From Roseateles sp. (GTDB taxonomy: Bacteria; Pseudomonadota; Gammaproteobacteria; Burkholderiales; Burkholderiaceae_C), in the NCBI GenBank assembly GCA_019234295.1, contig JAFALK010000039.1, positions 1 to 33,238 on the forward strand: a stretch of 33,238 nucleotides of DNA, in the 5' to 3' direction. The position numbers and the translations under genes are program-made. Position 1 is the first letter of the stretch, and every line of letters begins with the position of its first letter. Below the pieces are notes generated by a model. It saw only the letters and a list, made by a program, of their open reading frames with translations. It made no database searches and was not told the DNA's origin. Of this stretch, positions 23,737-30,513 are shown one piece after another.

Positions 23737-24610
23737 GAGCCACAACCTCTACGGCCTCTGTACGCCTACCTGCGCGTCACGGACAAGGCGTGAAGACGTT
23801 TTCGTTTGTCGGCCGGCCCAAGGGTGGCGGCAAGCCTGAGCGGGAGACGTTCGGCAAGTTTCCCCAAGTCAAACCCGAAGAGGCCAGGAACCGAGCTCGC
23901 GAACTGGGCGGCCAACTCGCCGCGGGCAAAAGCGTTACGGCCGCCCGTCGCGAGCGCAAGGGCGAGATGACGGTCGGTGAGCTCTGGAACGAGTACTACG
24001 CCGTCATCAGCAAGACCAACCGGGCGCCGGAGGCCACGCAGCAACTCTGGAGCTACTACGTCGAGCCTGTCTGGGCCAGGCGCAGGCTTTCCGAGGTGTC
24101 GGCGATCGAGGTCGAGAAGTGGCACCTGGGCCTGCCCGAGAAGATCATGCAGCGCCGCAAGGATGAGGCGGCGGCGCGCGAGGCACAGATCGCTGCACGG
24201 CGGGCCGAGATCGCAGAGCGCCAGGCCATTCGCCGGCATGGGCCGGATCCAAAGCCCAGGGTTCAGGCCGCGGCCAGGCCCGCGAAGCCGGTCACCGGGC
24301 ACGGTAGTGCCAACAAGGCCCTCGAGCTCCTGCGCGCGATGTTCAATTTCGCCATCGACCAGAAACGCCGACTCTTTTCCGGCCCGAACCCGGCGGCGCG
24401 CCACAAGAAGTTCAAGCAGACCGACCGGGAGCGCTTCCTGCGGCCAGACGAGATGCGGAGGTTCTTCGAAGCCTTGGCCGAGGAGCCCAACGAAATCATG
24501 CGTGATGCGATCTTGCTGGCCCTGCTGGCGTCAATGTGGCAGCCAAGGTGATTCCCATCAGCGGCAAGGAATCCAAGAAGAAGTCGGGCGGCAATGCTAA
24601 TGCCGCTTGA
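23737..24610 (+). pseudogene. Tyrosine integrase, broken (5' frameshift, catalytic domain deleted)
   Basis: The longest frame (GTG 23790..24551) has the N-terminal arm domain (VKTFSFVGRPKGGGKPERET, FGKFPQVKPEEARNRARELG) and the SAM-like core-binding domain (MTVGELWNEYYAVISKTNRA through LELLRAMFNFAIDQKRRL). It ends a few residues into the catalytic domain (AILLALLASMW). The catalytic R...HxxR...Y residues are absent. A short tail in another frame (VNVAAKVIPISGKESKKK, stop at 24610) looks like the original C-terminus, indicating an internal deletion near 24530. Upstream, LYAYLRVTDK (about 23758..23788) is in the neighbouring frame, showing a one-base frameshift. No recombinase activity is expected. 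It marks an old mobile element that probably brought fic and higBA. Confidence 0.75.
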
Positions 24611-24637
24611 CAATACTACTATCGAAGAACAATACTA
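24607..24637 (+). promoter_or_regulatory. higBA promoter with paired direct-repeat operator
   Basis: TTGACA (24607..24612) and AATACT (24631..24636) with 18-nt spacing form a plausible sigma-70 promoter. Perfect 9-bp direct repeats ACAATACTA at 24610..24618 and 24629..24637 (19 bp apart) overlap both hexamers, as expected of a HigA autorepression operator. The toxin ATG at 24641 has no ribosome-binding site and lies almost on the transcription start. Confidence 0.5.
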
Positions 24638-24640
24638 TCC

Positions 24641-24922
24641 ATGATCGAAAGCTTTGCAGACAAGCGCACCGCGGCGATCTTCGATGGCTTCGAGGTCCGA
24701 GGGCTGCCGCGTGAGATCCAAGGGACTGCGCGCCGCAAACTCAAGATCATCGACGCGGCACTGACCGTCGAATCCCTGCGCGTGCCACCCGGCAACCGGC
24801 TTGAGCCGCTGAAGGGTGACCGCAAAGGCCAGTGGAGCATCCGCATCAACGACCAATGGCGGATCTGCTTCAAGTGGAAGGACGGCAACGCGTCCGACGT
24901 CGAGATTGCGGACTATCACTGA
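24641..24922 (+). CDS. higB: HigB-type toxin (RelE/ParE superfamily mRNA interferase)
   Basis: This 93-residue protein of HigB size starts MIESFADKRTAAIFDGFEVR, then has KLKIIDAALTVESLRVPPGN, RLEPLKGDRKGQWSIRINDQ and WRICFKWKDG, ending with VEIADYH. The W.IRIN.QWRICF core and the C-terminal DYH are the HigB/RelE hallmarks. It cuts mRNA on ribosomes until bound by HigA. The toxin precedes its antitoxin, the usual hig order. It starts without a visible ribosome-binding site, which would keep toxin output low. The gene lies directly after the dead integrase. Confidence 0.93.
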   Translation: MIESFADKRTAAIFDGFEVRGLPREIQGTARRKLKIIDAALTVESLRVPPGNRLEPLKGDRKGQWSIRINDQWRICFKWKDGNASDVEIADYH

Positions 24923-24932
24923 CCTTCGGGTC
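24921..24932 (+). promoter_or_regulatory. UUCG-loop hairpin between higB and higA
   Basis: GACC-TTCG-GGTC forms a 4-bp stem with the very stable C(UUCG)G loop, starting within the higB stop codon, 36 nt before the higA ATG. It could protect the 3' end of a processed higB message or modulate translation of higA. Confidence 0.35.
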
Positions 24933-24967
24933 GGTCTAGAACTCAGAAAGTAGAAAGGTTGCGTGAA

Positions 24968-25318
24968 ATGAGCATCGCACGTAGCGAACTGAAGGGCCTG
25001 GACCTTCGCGGCATCAAGACGGGCCGCATGCTGGACGCTGTCCACCCAGGCTCGGTGCTGCTGAACGACTTTATCGAGCCCATGGGCATCACGCGCTATC
25101 GCGTGGCCAAGGCCATCGGCGTGCAGCAGCGCCGCATCGACGAGATCTGTGCCGGCGAGCGCGGCATCACGGCTGACACGGCGGTGCGCCTAGGCCTGGC
25201 CTTCGGCGTCGAGCCGCAGTTCTGGCTCAACCTGCAGGCGCAGTACGACATCGAGGTGATCCAGCGCGACCAGGGCGGACAACTGGCCGAAGAGGTGCAG
25301 CACCTGGCCGCTGCATGA
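24968..25318 (+). CDS. higA: HigA-type antitoxin (XRE/VapI HTH)
   Basis: From ATG 24968 (AGAAAGG 9 nt upstream) it has 116 residues; an earlier TTG adds three. It has an N-terminal stretch, then HPGSVLLNDFIEPMGITRYR, VAKAIGVQQRRIDEICAGER and GITADTAVRLGLAFGVEPQF with WLNLQAQYDIE. This is the HigA family helix-turn-helix that neutralises HigB and represses the operon. It probably binds the direct repeats at 24610 and 24629. It is a complete pair with the upstream toxin, 45 nt apart. Confidence 0.94.
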   Translation: MSIARSELKGLDLRGIKTGRMLDAVHPGSVLLNDFIEPMGITRYRVAKAIGVQQRRIDEICAGERGITADTAVRLGLAFGVEPQFWLNLQAQYDIEVIQRDQGGQLAEEVQHLAAA

Positions 25319-25329
25319 GGTGACCTGGC

Positions 25330-25388
25330 GCCTCAGCGGTTCTGAGGCAAAGGCGGCCGGCCCGGAGGGTAGGAGCTCTGGGCCGGCC
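25330..25388 (+). terminator. Two consecutive hairpins downstream of higA
   Basis: GCCTCA (25330..25335)/TGAGGC (25343..25348) with a 7-nt loop is followed by GGCCGGCCC (25355..25363)/GGGCCGGCC (25380..25388) with a 16-nt loop. They lie just after the higA stop and before the next gene. There is no T-run, so termination would be imperfect; they could instead be protein-binding palindromes. Confidence 0.45.
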
Positions 25389-25420
25389 TAACCACAACCC
25401 ACCTATACAAGAGGTGAATC

Positions 25421-25741
25421 ATGGCTAATGACACTGTATATGCGCGAACCAATGAAGATGCGGCCGATTCCGATACGCTGATTGGTGCCGCAGCCAGCAT
25501 CCATGACGCAATTCGTATCACCGGGCCGGATGCCGTCGTGTTCAACCCGATCGCTGCTCCGCTCGATCTAGTGGCCTATGCGCATGGGCAGATGGTTGTC
25601 TTACGCGATGTGCTGTTTTCGTTGGGGGAGGACAATGATCATGAGCCACTCCACAATGCGCTGAGATCCATCATCGAGCCGGCAATTACCGCGCTCAGAT
25701 TGGCGTCTTCAGAGATGCTCAGCGGGGCGCGAGGTGGCTAG
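25421..25741 (+). CDS. Hypothetical protein upstream of HNH gene
   Basis: This 106-residue acidic, mostly helical protein has ATG 25421 with AGAGGTGA just upstream. It contains SDTLIGAAASIHDAIRITGP, then DLVAYAHGQMVVLRDVLFSL and an end rich in Ala/Leu (ALRSIIEPAITALRLASSEM). I do not recognise a family. The stop falls within the possible GTG start of the HNH gene, so the two may be coupled. Confidence 0.7.
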   Translation: MANDTVYARTNEDAADSDTLIGAAASIHDAIRITGPDAVVFNPIAAPLDLVAYAHGQMVVLRDVLFSLGEDNDHEPLHNALRSIIEPAITALRLASSEMLSGARGG

Positions 25742-26276
25742 CGCGCCGATGCTGCGGCGCCCGATCATGGGCGGCGTCTTCGGCCAAGGCGAGTTCGAGC
25801 TCGCCACCCAGCCGACCATCAGCAATGGTCTGCACGCAGTGCGTTTTCTTGTAGTCCAGCCTCGCGCGGGCCGGGTGCTTGCGATTGCAGAATCCAAGGG
25901 CGAGGCGCTCGCCGGCGCTCGTCGCGTGTTGCGTGCGACTGGTGTGGCGGAGGACGAGGAGCCGCGATGGGTGCAGGCGACGCTCTGGCGAGACGCTGAT
26001 CTAGCGGTCGTGTCGAGCGAGCCGCCGCCGCGGCCGGTGTCGAGGCGCCGGCGGGAAGTCTTCGAGCGCTCCGGCGGCCGCTGCCACTATTGCGGATGCG
26101 CGCTCGCGCTGGATGGCGTCTGGCACATTGAGCATCAGATGCCCCAAGCGCTAGGTGGTACTGACGTAGCGATAAATCTTGTCGCCGCCTGCGCGCCTTG
26201 CAATCTCGCCAAGCGAGATCGGACGGCGCTGGAGTTCGTCACGGGATCCGTCCTTCGCGCTCAAGGTGCTGCGTGA
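25734..26276 (+). CDS. HNH endonuclease-fold protein
   Basis: This protein has up to 180 residues. The C-terminal half (about 104-170) is a clear HNH/zinc domain: Cys117 and Cys120 (RCHYCGC), His131 and His134 (VWHIEHQMPQALGGTD), Cys153, Cys156 and Asn157 (AACAPCNLAKRDR). The first half (LHAVRFLVVQPRAGRVLAIA) is not recognised and may be a partner- or DNA-binding part. The family makes metal-dependent cuts in DNA; in this setting, after a toxin-antitoxin pair and before phage genes, it may be a phage or defence nuclease. GTG 25734 overlaps the previous gene; ATG 25749 is an alternative start, with GAGG 14 nt upstream. Confidence 0.85.
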   Translation: MASAPMLRRPIMGGVFGQGEFELATQPTISNGLHAVRFLVVQPRAGRVLAIAESKGEALAGARRVLRATGVAEDEEPRWVQATLWRDADLAVVSSEPPPRPVSRRRREVFERSGGRCHYCGCALALDGVWHIEHQMPQALGGTDVAINLVAACAPCNLAKRDRTALEFVTGSVLRAQGAA

Positions 26277-26345
26277 TGGCGGAGCTGAGCGGTCTGAGAC
26301 TCGCTATGCCGCTGAGGTACCTCAACGGGAACGGACGGTGCCGCA

Positions 26346-26696
26346 ATGAATAGGTTCGCGAGGGTCGCTGGATTGGTTCTTGGTGCAGCGGTCGTTGTCG
26401 CTCTGCGAGACGAGATACGCCAGGTCACCGAGCAAGTCCAACTTGGCGGTTGGGTGGTTCTAGTTTGGGTCGTAGCTGTGTTGTATGCATCACGCCAGCT
26501 TCGACTGCCATTGCGCCCCGTCCTGATCGCGCTGGCCATCTACGAGTTCTGGTTGTGGTTCTACGTCGCGTTAACTGAGCAAGACTTCAATGGAGACAAA
26601 TGGGCGCTCATTGCTGTGGTCGCGCCCCTTGGCGCCCTTTCGAGCGGTCTCGCCATCTGGTGGCATCTGCATCAGGTGACGAGGAAAGCCGAGTAG
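26346..26696 (+). CDS. Small membrane protein, unknown
   Basis: This 116-residue protein has about four hydrophobic segments (VAGLVLGAAVVVAL; LGGWVVLVWVVAVLYAS; LRPVLIALAIYEFWLWFYVA; WALIAVVAPLGALSSGLAIW), with the charged loop RDEIRQVTEQVQ between the first two. The start is ATG 26346. I recognise no family. It lies seven bases before the next gene and could be part of an unknown cargo module with it; a holin-like role is possible but not supported by context. Confidence 0.6.
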   Translation: MNRFARVAGLVLGAAVVVALRDEIRQVTEQVQLGGWVVLVWVVAVLYASRQLRLPLRPVLIALAIYEFWLWFYVALTEQDFNGDKWALIAVVAPLGALSSGLAIWWHLHQVTRKAE

Positions 26697-26703
26697 CTGC
26701 GCT

Positions 26704-27429
26704 GTGGGGAAGCGAGGCGGGACGGTGAACGGCGGGCAATTGGAGCCTACAAGGGCCACGGAGTTCCTGCCCGAGCCCAAGGACTGGAAGGTACTCGCGC
26801 GAGCCGTCCTGGAACGTGCGAAGCAGGACGAGGCGATCCTGGACATGCTCTGTGACACGTTGCCAGAGCTGATCGGCGGAGACAAAGCGCGATCTGGTCG
26901 GGTCAAGAAAGCGCTCGGCGCCAAGCGAGAAGGCAAACCGCGCGGCGCCGACAAGGTTTGGACCACCGAAGCCCAGCTCGCGTTGCTGCTGACCTACTAC
27001 AGTGCCCTTGGTAGCGTCGCAGTGGATGGAACCGGGCGGCCTGTCGCATCAGATGGGCATGGCAGCAAGCGCTACGCATTGACGCGCCTTGGCAAGCCTG
27101 TGACATCGGAGGCGCTGGATGCGATGGACAAGAGGCTGCTCACGGATGCGCGCAAAGCGATAGGCATTGAAGGCATTCCACTGCTCTTCAGGGTCGACTG
27201 GCTGGCGCTGCGGCGGGATGGCGTGGACATCGGCCAATGGCTTGGCTCGATCGTGGTTCGTGGCGGCAATCCGACTCGGCCGATGGCTGAGCAACCGCAG
27301 CAGGTCCGGTGCGATGTCAAGCCATACCTTTTCGTGAACTTCGACTCGCTGGGGAAGGGGCTGAAAAAACAGGCCGCAGTGGCGCGCGCGGAGCTCGCGG
27401 CGCGTAAGGACTCGCCGACCCACAGGTAA
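26704..27429 (+). CDS. Hypothetical protein, unknown (241 aa)
   Basis: This is a 241-residue soluble protein with probable GTG start at 26704 (a second GTG lies eight codons on). It is rich in charged helices: DWKVLARAVLERAKQDEAIL, DMLCDTLPELIGGDKARSGR, WTTEAQLALLLTYYSALGSV, then DAMDKRLLTDARKAIGIEGI. It ends in a Lys/Ala-rich stretch (GLKKQAAVARAELAARKD). I see no catalytic motif and no family match. Composition is good, so the gene is probably real. It lies just left of the phage replication genes and may be the boundary cargo of the prophage. Confidence 0.65.
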   Translation: MGKRGGTVNGGQLEPTRATEFLPEPKDWKVLARAVLERAKQDEAILDMLCDTLPELIGGDKARSGRVKKALGAKREGKPRGADKVWTTEAQLALLLTYYSALGSVAVDGTGRPVASDGHGSKRYALTRLGKPVTSEALDAMDKRLLTDARKAIGIEGIPLLFRVDWLALRRDGVDIGQWLGSIVVRGGNPTRPMAEQPQQVRCDVKPYLFVNFDSLGKGLKKQAAVARAELAARKDSPTHR

Positions 27430-27506
27430 AAACATTCTTGTGGATGACTCACGCGGCTAACACCGCTGCAATGCGTCCATAGCAACTTTCCGAATGGGTC
27501 GGAAGC

Positions 27507-27731
27507 ATGGAAGCAGCAACCGCCAGCCCCGTCGTTGAGCGCATCGCTCCGTCGGGCCTGATGACTACAGAACAAGCCGCAGCGTACCTGGCCGTCAAGC
27601 CGGCCACCTTACAGGTCTGGCGCTCCACCAACCGTAAGAAGTTGGCGTACGTCAAGGTCGGTGGCAACGTGCGCTATCGCCGCCAGGACCTCGATCAGTT
27701 CATCGCCGACAACCTGCAGAACGCGAGGTGA
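27507..27731 (+). CDS. Excisionase-like helix-turn-helix protein
   Basis: This 74-residue protein has a MerR/HTH_17-type DNA-binding domain: LMTTEQAAAYLAVKPATLQV, WRSTNRKKLAYVKVGGNVRY and RRQDLDQFIADN. These short proteins act as excisionases or small phage regulators. It opens the run of phage genes and may direct excision, though the integrase in this window is broken and distant. Start is ATG 27507; the next gene starts three bases after the stop. Confidence 0.88.
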   Translation: MEAATASPVVERIAPSGLMTTEQAAAYLAVKPATLQVWRSTNRKKLAYVKVGGNVRYRRQDLDQFIADNLQNAR

Positions 27732-27734
27732 GCC

Positions 27735-27920
27735 ATGCAGACAGCGTATCCGCAGCTGGCGGTTCCTCGCCACTACTTCGCGAAGCAGGGCATCTGTGGC
27801 CGCTGGTTTGTGGCCTACCGCGGCGCCTGCGGCGGATTGATCGTCGTAGCCGACGCGCCGACCAAGCACGGCGCCCAGGAGCTCGCTGACCAGCTCAACA
27901 CAGCGCCGGCGGAGGGCTAG
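27735..27920 (+). CDS. Small phage hypothetical protein
   Basis: This 61-residue protein includes YPQLAVPRHYFAKQGICGRW, FVAYRGACGGLIVVADAPTK and HGAQELADQLN. The beta-strand then helix layout resembles small phage accessory proteins, with no known function. GAGGTGAGCC precedes ATG 27735. It is tightly packed between the HTH gene and the replication gene (3-nt gaps), so a real co-transcribed gene is likely. Confidence 0.7.
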   Translation: MQTAYPQLAVPRHYFAKQGICGRWFVAYRGACGGLIVVADAPTKHGAQELADQLNTAPAEG

Positions 27921-27923
27921 TTG

Positions 27924-28658
27924 ATGGCACGCATCCGCAGCATCAAGCCTGAATATTGGGTCAGCGAACAAGTCGCCGAATGCTCGACGAATGCTCGCCT
28001 GACCTTCGTTGGACTGTGGAACTTCTGCGACGACAACGGCGTGCACCCCGCCAAGCCGAAAACGCTCAAGGCCGAGCTCTACCCAATGGACGACTTCTCC
28101 TCGTCCGATGTCTCGAACTGGATTGCAGAGCTGATTGCGGCCAGGCTGATCGTTGAGTTCGAGAGCAGCGGAGAGAGGTACTGGCACGTCACCGGCTGGG
28201 CGAAACACCAGAAGATCGACCGGCCTTCCTGCAAATATCCGGCCCCTCCCGATGACTCAAATTCGGAGAGCGTTCGCAGCATCCTTGCCGATTCCTCGTC
28301 GAATGATCGTCGAGCGCCACCCCCCGGAGTGGATAGGAAAGGAGAGGATAGGAAGGGAATCGAGAGCTGCTCGCCGAATGCTCGCACGTCCCCCTCGAGG
28401 AAGGTCAAGAGGTCAATGCCATCCGCCTTCTGCATCAGCACACGTGTGCAAGCCTGGGCCGAGCAGCAAGGTTTCAAGGACCTCGGGCAGCATCTCGAAG
28501 CCTTCAAGGCGAAGTGCGCTGCCAAGGACTACCGCTACGTGGACTGGGACAGTGCCTTCATGGAAGCGATTCGGGAGGACTGGGCGAGGCTGCGTTCGCC
28601 GTCGCATAGTCGGCCGAACGGGCACCACTCCGCCGACATTTTCGGAGACGGCCAATGA
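27924..28658 (+). CDS. Phage replication initiator-like protein (winged-helix N-terminus)
   Basis: From ATG 27924 it has 244 residues. The N-terminal ~100 residues are a winged-helix of the phage replication organiser type (MARIRSIKPEYWVSEQVAEC, ARLTFVGLWNFCDDNGVHPA, FSSSDVSNWIAELIAARLIV, YWHVTGWAKHQKIDRP). A Ser/Lys-rich linker with DRKGEDRKGIES follows, then a C-terminal DnaT/helicase-loader-like part (VQAWAEQQGFKDLGQHLEAF, WDSAFMEAIREDWARL). It would open the phage origin and load the helicase encoded 350 nt later. The linker DNA contains direct repeats that may be the origin. It overlaps the next gene by 4 nt. Confidence 0.82.
   Translation: MARIRSIKPEYWVSEQVAECSTNARLTFVGLWNFCDDNGVHPAKPKTLKAELYPMDDFSSSDVSNWIAELIAARLIVEFESSGERYWHVTGWAKHQKIDRPSCKYPAPPDDSNSESVRSILADSSSNDRRAPPPGVDRKGEDRKGIESCSPNARTSPSRKVKRSMPSAFCISTRVQAWAEQQGFKDLGQHLEAFKAKCAAKDYRYVDWDSAFMEAIREDWARLRSPSHSRPNGHHSADIFGDGQ
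28331..28366 (+). repeat. Purine-rich direct repeats inside the initiator gene (possible phage origin)
   Basis: GGATAGGAA occurs at 28331..28339 and 28346..28354 (15-bp period), within a long purine-biased run. As in lambda, where origin iterons lie inside the O gene, the site is in the linker-coding part of the initiator. Two further short repeats, GAATGCTCG, lie at about 27977, 27989 and 28376. Confidence 0.4.
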
Positions 28659-29026
28659 TTCGCGGCCATCAGCCCCTGATCGCCATGCGGATGCGCGGTT
28701 TGCGTCCCGACGGCGTGCACATCACCGCCGGCATCGACCACGGCAAGGGCTGGCGCGATTGGCCTCAGGGCTCACCCTGGGGCACCAACGCTTCACTCGA
28801 GGTGAGGGACGACGAGCCCACCAGCAGCCTTGCCCCAGCGTTCCGCTGCCTCGTTGGTCTGACGGTCTTCGTCCTCGGCGCCGCCGAGTCTCGAGTCGAC
28901 GCCATCGCGGAGGCTGCCCGCGAGGCCGGCGCCGCAAGCGTGTACGCGATGACCTTCTCGGACCGCCATGAACCCATTGCGGCCCGCTTCTACACCCCGG
29001 AGACCCCCGAATGGCAACCCTTTTGA
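28655..29026 (+). CDS. Phage hypothetical protein
   Basis: This 123-residue protein overlaps the initiator stop by 4 nt and the helicase start by 16 nt. It includes RMRGLRPDGVHITAGIDHGK, GWRDWPQGSPWGTNASLEV and AIAEAAREAGAASVYAMTFS. The pattern of a beta-rich start and one helix resembles small phage proteins next to helicase genes, but no function is recognised. Its fixed position between initiator and helicase suggests a replication accessory role. Confidence 0.7.
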   Translation: MIRGHQPLIAMRMRGLRPDGVHITAGIDHGKGWRDWPQGSPWGTNASLEVRDDEPTSSLAPAFRCLVGLTVFVLGAAESRVDAIAEAAREAGAASVYAMTFSDRHEPIAARFYTPETPEWQPF

Positions 29027-29952
29027 GCGTCGATGACATCGACTTTGCGGCCTACATGCGAGACACCGACTGCAAAGCCAAGATCCGCGCAGCGTCGGAA
29101 TTCTCCGAGGACCTGATCGCCGAGCTGCAGCCCACTACCAACGCGAGCCGCGCGCCGGGCATGTTCTCGTCGCGGCTGGGATGCCGCCTCGGTTTCCGTC
29201 CAGGCGAGCTCACGATCTGGGCCGGCTACAACGGCCACCGCAAATCCACTTTCAGCGGCCAGGTCGCGGCCGAGCTGTGCAAGCAGGGCCAGCGCGTGCT
29301 CCTCGCCAGCTTCGAGATGTTGCCGCGCCAGACGCTGGCCCGCATGGCTCGCCAGGTGCTAGCCACGCCCGAGCCCAGCCGTGCGGCAGTCGAGCAGTTC
29401 GGGCGATGGTCCGACGGCCGGTTGTGGATCTTCGACCACTTGGGCCGCGTCAATCCCAGGCACATGCTGGCGGTGTGCCGCTACTTCGCCGAGGAGTGCA
29501 AAGGCCAGCATGTCTTCGTCGACAGCCTCATGATGGTCTGCGCTAGCGAGGAGAGCCTGGACGAGCAGAAGCAGTTTATGACCGATCTCGTCCGGCTGGC
29601 TCAGGAGACCGAGCTGCACGTGCACTTGGTCGCCCATTGCCGCAAGCCTACTTCTGGCGACGAGTCCAAGCCACCGAGCAAGTACGACATCCGCGGCACG
29701 GCCGCGATCAGTGATCAGGCGCACAACGTGGTCACGATCTGGTTCGACCGTGCCCGGGCGGCGGCGCTGGAGCGAGATCCAAGCGACTCGGAGGCCCTCG
29801 CCAAGCCCTCCGCCCTGGTCACCGTCGAAAAGCAGCGCAATGGATCGTATGAAGGCCGCCTGCGCTACTGGCAGGATGAGACCTCGCTGCGCTTCATTGA
29901 CGACCGCACGACGCGTGCTGAGCGCTGGTCGCTGGACTCGGTGTGCACATGA
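29011..29952 (+). CDS. DnaB-like phage replicative helicase with altered Walker A
   Basis: This 313-residue RecA-fold helicase of DnaB C-terminal type lacks an N-terminal DnaB domain. Motifs: Walker A GYNGHRKST (72-80), catalytic Glu102 in LLASFEMLP, Walker B Asp171 in HVFVDSLMMV, His-type sensor LHVHLVAHCRKP, DNA-binding loop and end YDIRGTAAISDQAHNVVTIW. In relatives the P-loop is usually GxNGHGKS; here Arg77 replaces the last Gly before Lys78. That could lower or abolish ATP binding, or be a feature of this branch. It would unwind DNA at the phage fork, loaded by the initiator at 27924. Stop overlaps the next ATG by 4 nt. Confidence 0.9.
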   Translation: MATLLSVDDIDFAAYMRDTDCKAKIRAASEFSEDLIAELQPTTNASRAPGMFSSRLGCRLGFRPGELTIWAGYNGHRKSTFSGQVAAELCKQGQRVLLASFEMLPRQTLARMARQVLATPEPSRAAVEQFGRWSDGRLWIFDHLGRVNPRHMLAVCRYFAEECKGQHVFVDSLMMVCASEESLDEQKQFMTDLVRLAQETELHVHLVAHCRKPTSGDESKPPSKYDIRGTAAISDQAHNVVTIWFDRARAAALERDPSDSEALAKPSALVTVEKQRNGSYEGRLRYWQDETSLRFIDDRTTRAERWSLDSVCT

Positions 29953-30224
29953 GCTTTGTTCGACTCTCCAGGACCATTGCTGTCGACGGCAAGTTCGCGA
30001 CCGTGCAGGCGCGAGTCCTGCGCGGCGACGCCGGCGACCTTCGCTTCGACCTGATCTGGTGGGGCGAGCCGCCTGAGCACATGCCGACCGATTTCTCCCG
30101 CCAGGTCGACGAAGCCAAGCGCAAGGCAATCACAGAGATCCGGGCTGAGCTGGAGGGCCTTCGTGAAGCGTTCCGCGCGCGTGATGGAACGCATCCCCGT
30201 TTCACATCCCAGGAGCAGAAATGA
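29949..30224 (+). CDS. Phage hypothetical protein
   Basis: From ATG 29949, which overlaps the helicase stop (ATGA), it has 91 residues. The first half is beta-rich (SFVRLSRTIAVDGKFATVQA, RFDLIWWGEPPEH) and the second a charged helix (RQVDEAKRKAITEIRAELEG). No family is recognised. The coupling to the helicase suggests a replication or recombination accessory protein. It overlaps the next gene by 4 nt. Confidence 0.7.
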   Translation: MSFVRLSRTIAVDGKFATVQARVLRGDAGDLRFDLIWWGEPPEHMPTDFSRQVDEAKRKAITEIRAELEGLREAFRARDGTHPRFTSQEQK

Positions 30225-30463
30225 GCCATCCGATTCCTACCGATGCGCAGGTTCAAGAGGCCTGGGTCTTCATTGGCCGCACGCTGATGGGCGTAGCAGT
30301 GACTGCTCTCGCCGAAAAACTCCGCACGGGCCATGTCGAGGAGTGCCGTCGACTCGTTCTTTCGATCCTGGCGCACGAGTACGAAGAGCTCGACGAAGGC
30401 ACGCGGTACGCCATGGCCGAAGCGGAGCTGACTGCTGCCGCAGGATTGCTTCGGAGTCATTGA
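30221..30463 (+). CDS. Phage hypothetical protein
   Basis: This is an 80-residue all-helical acidic protein (VQEAWVFIGRTLMGVAVTAL, RLVLSILAHEYEELDEGTRY). AGGAG lies 5-9 nt upstream of ATG 30221, which overlaps the previous stop by 4 nt. Function is unknown; the gene is at the end of the replication module. Confidence 0.7.
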   Translation: MSHPIPTDAQVQEAWVFIGRTLMGVAVTALAEKLRTGHVEECRRLVLSILAHEYEELDEGTRYAMAEAELTAAAGLLRSH

Positions 30464-30513
30464 AATGGCACCTTCAATCCCCACCACCTTTTTCCAACGA
30501 CAGTGAGGCACAT

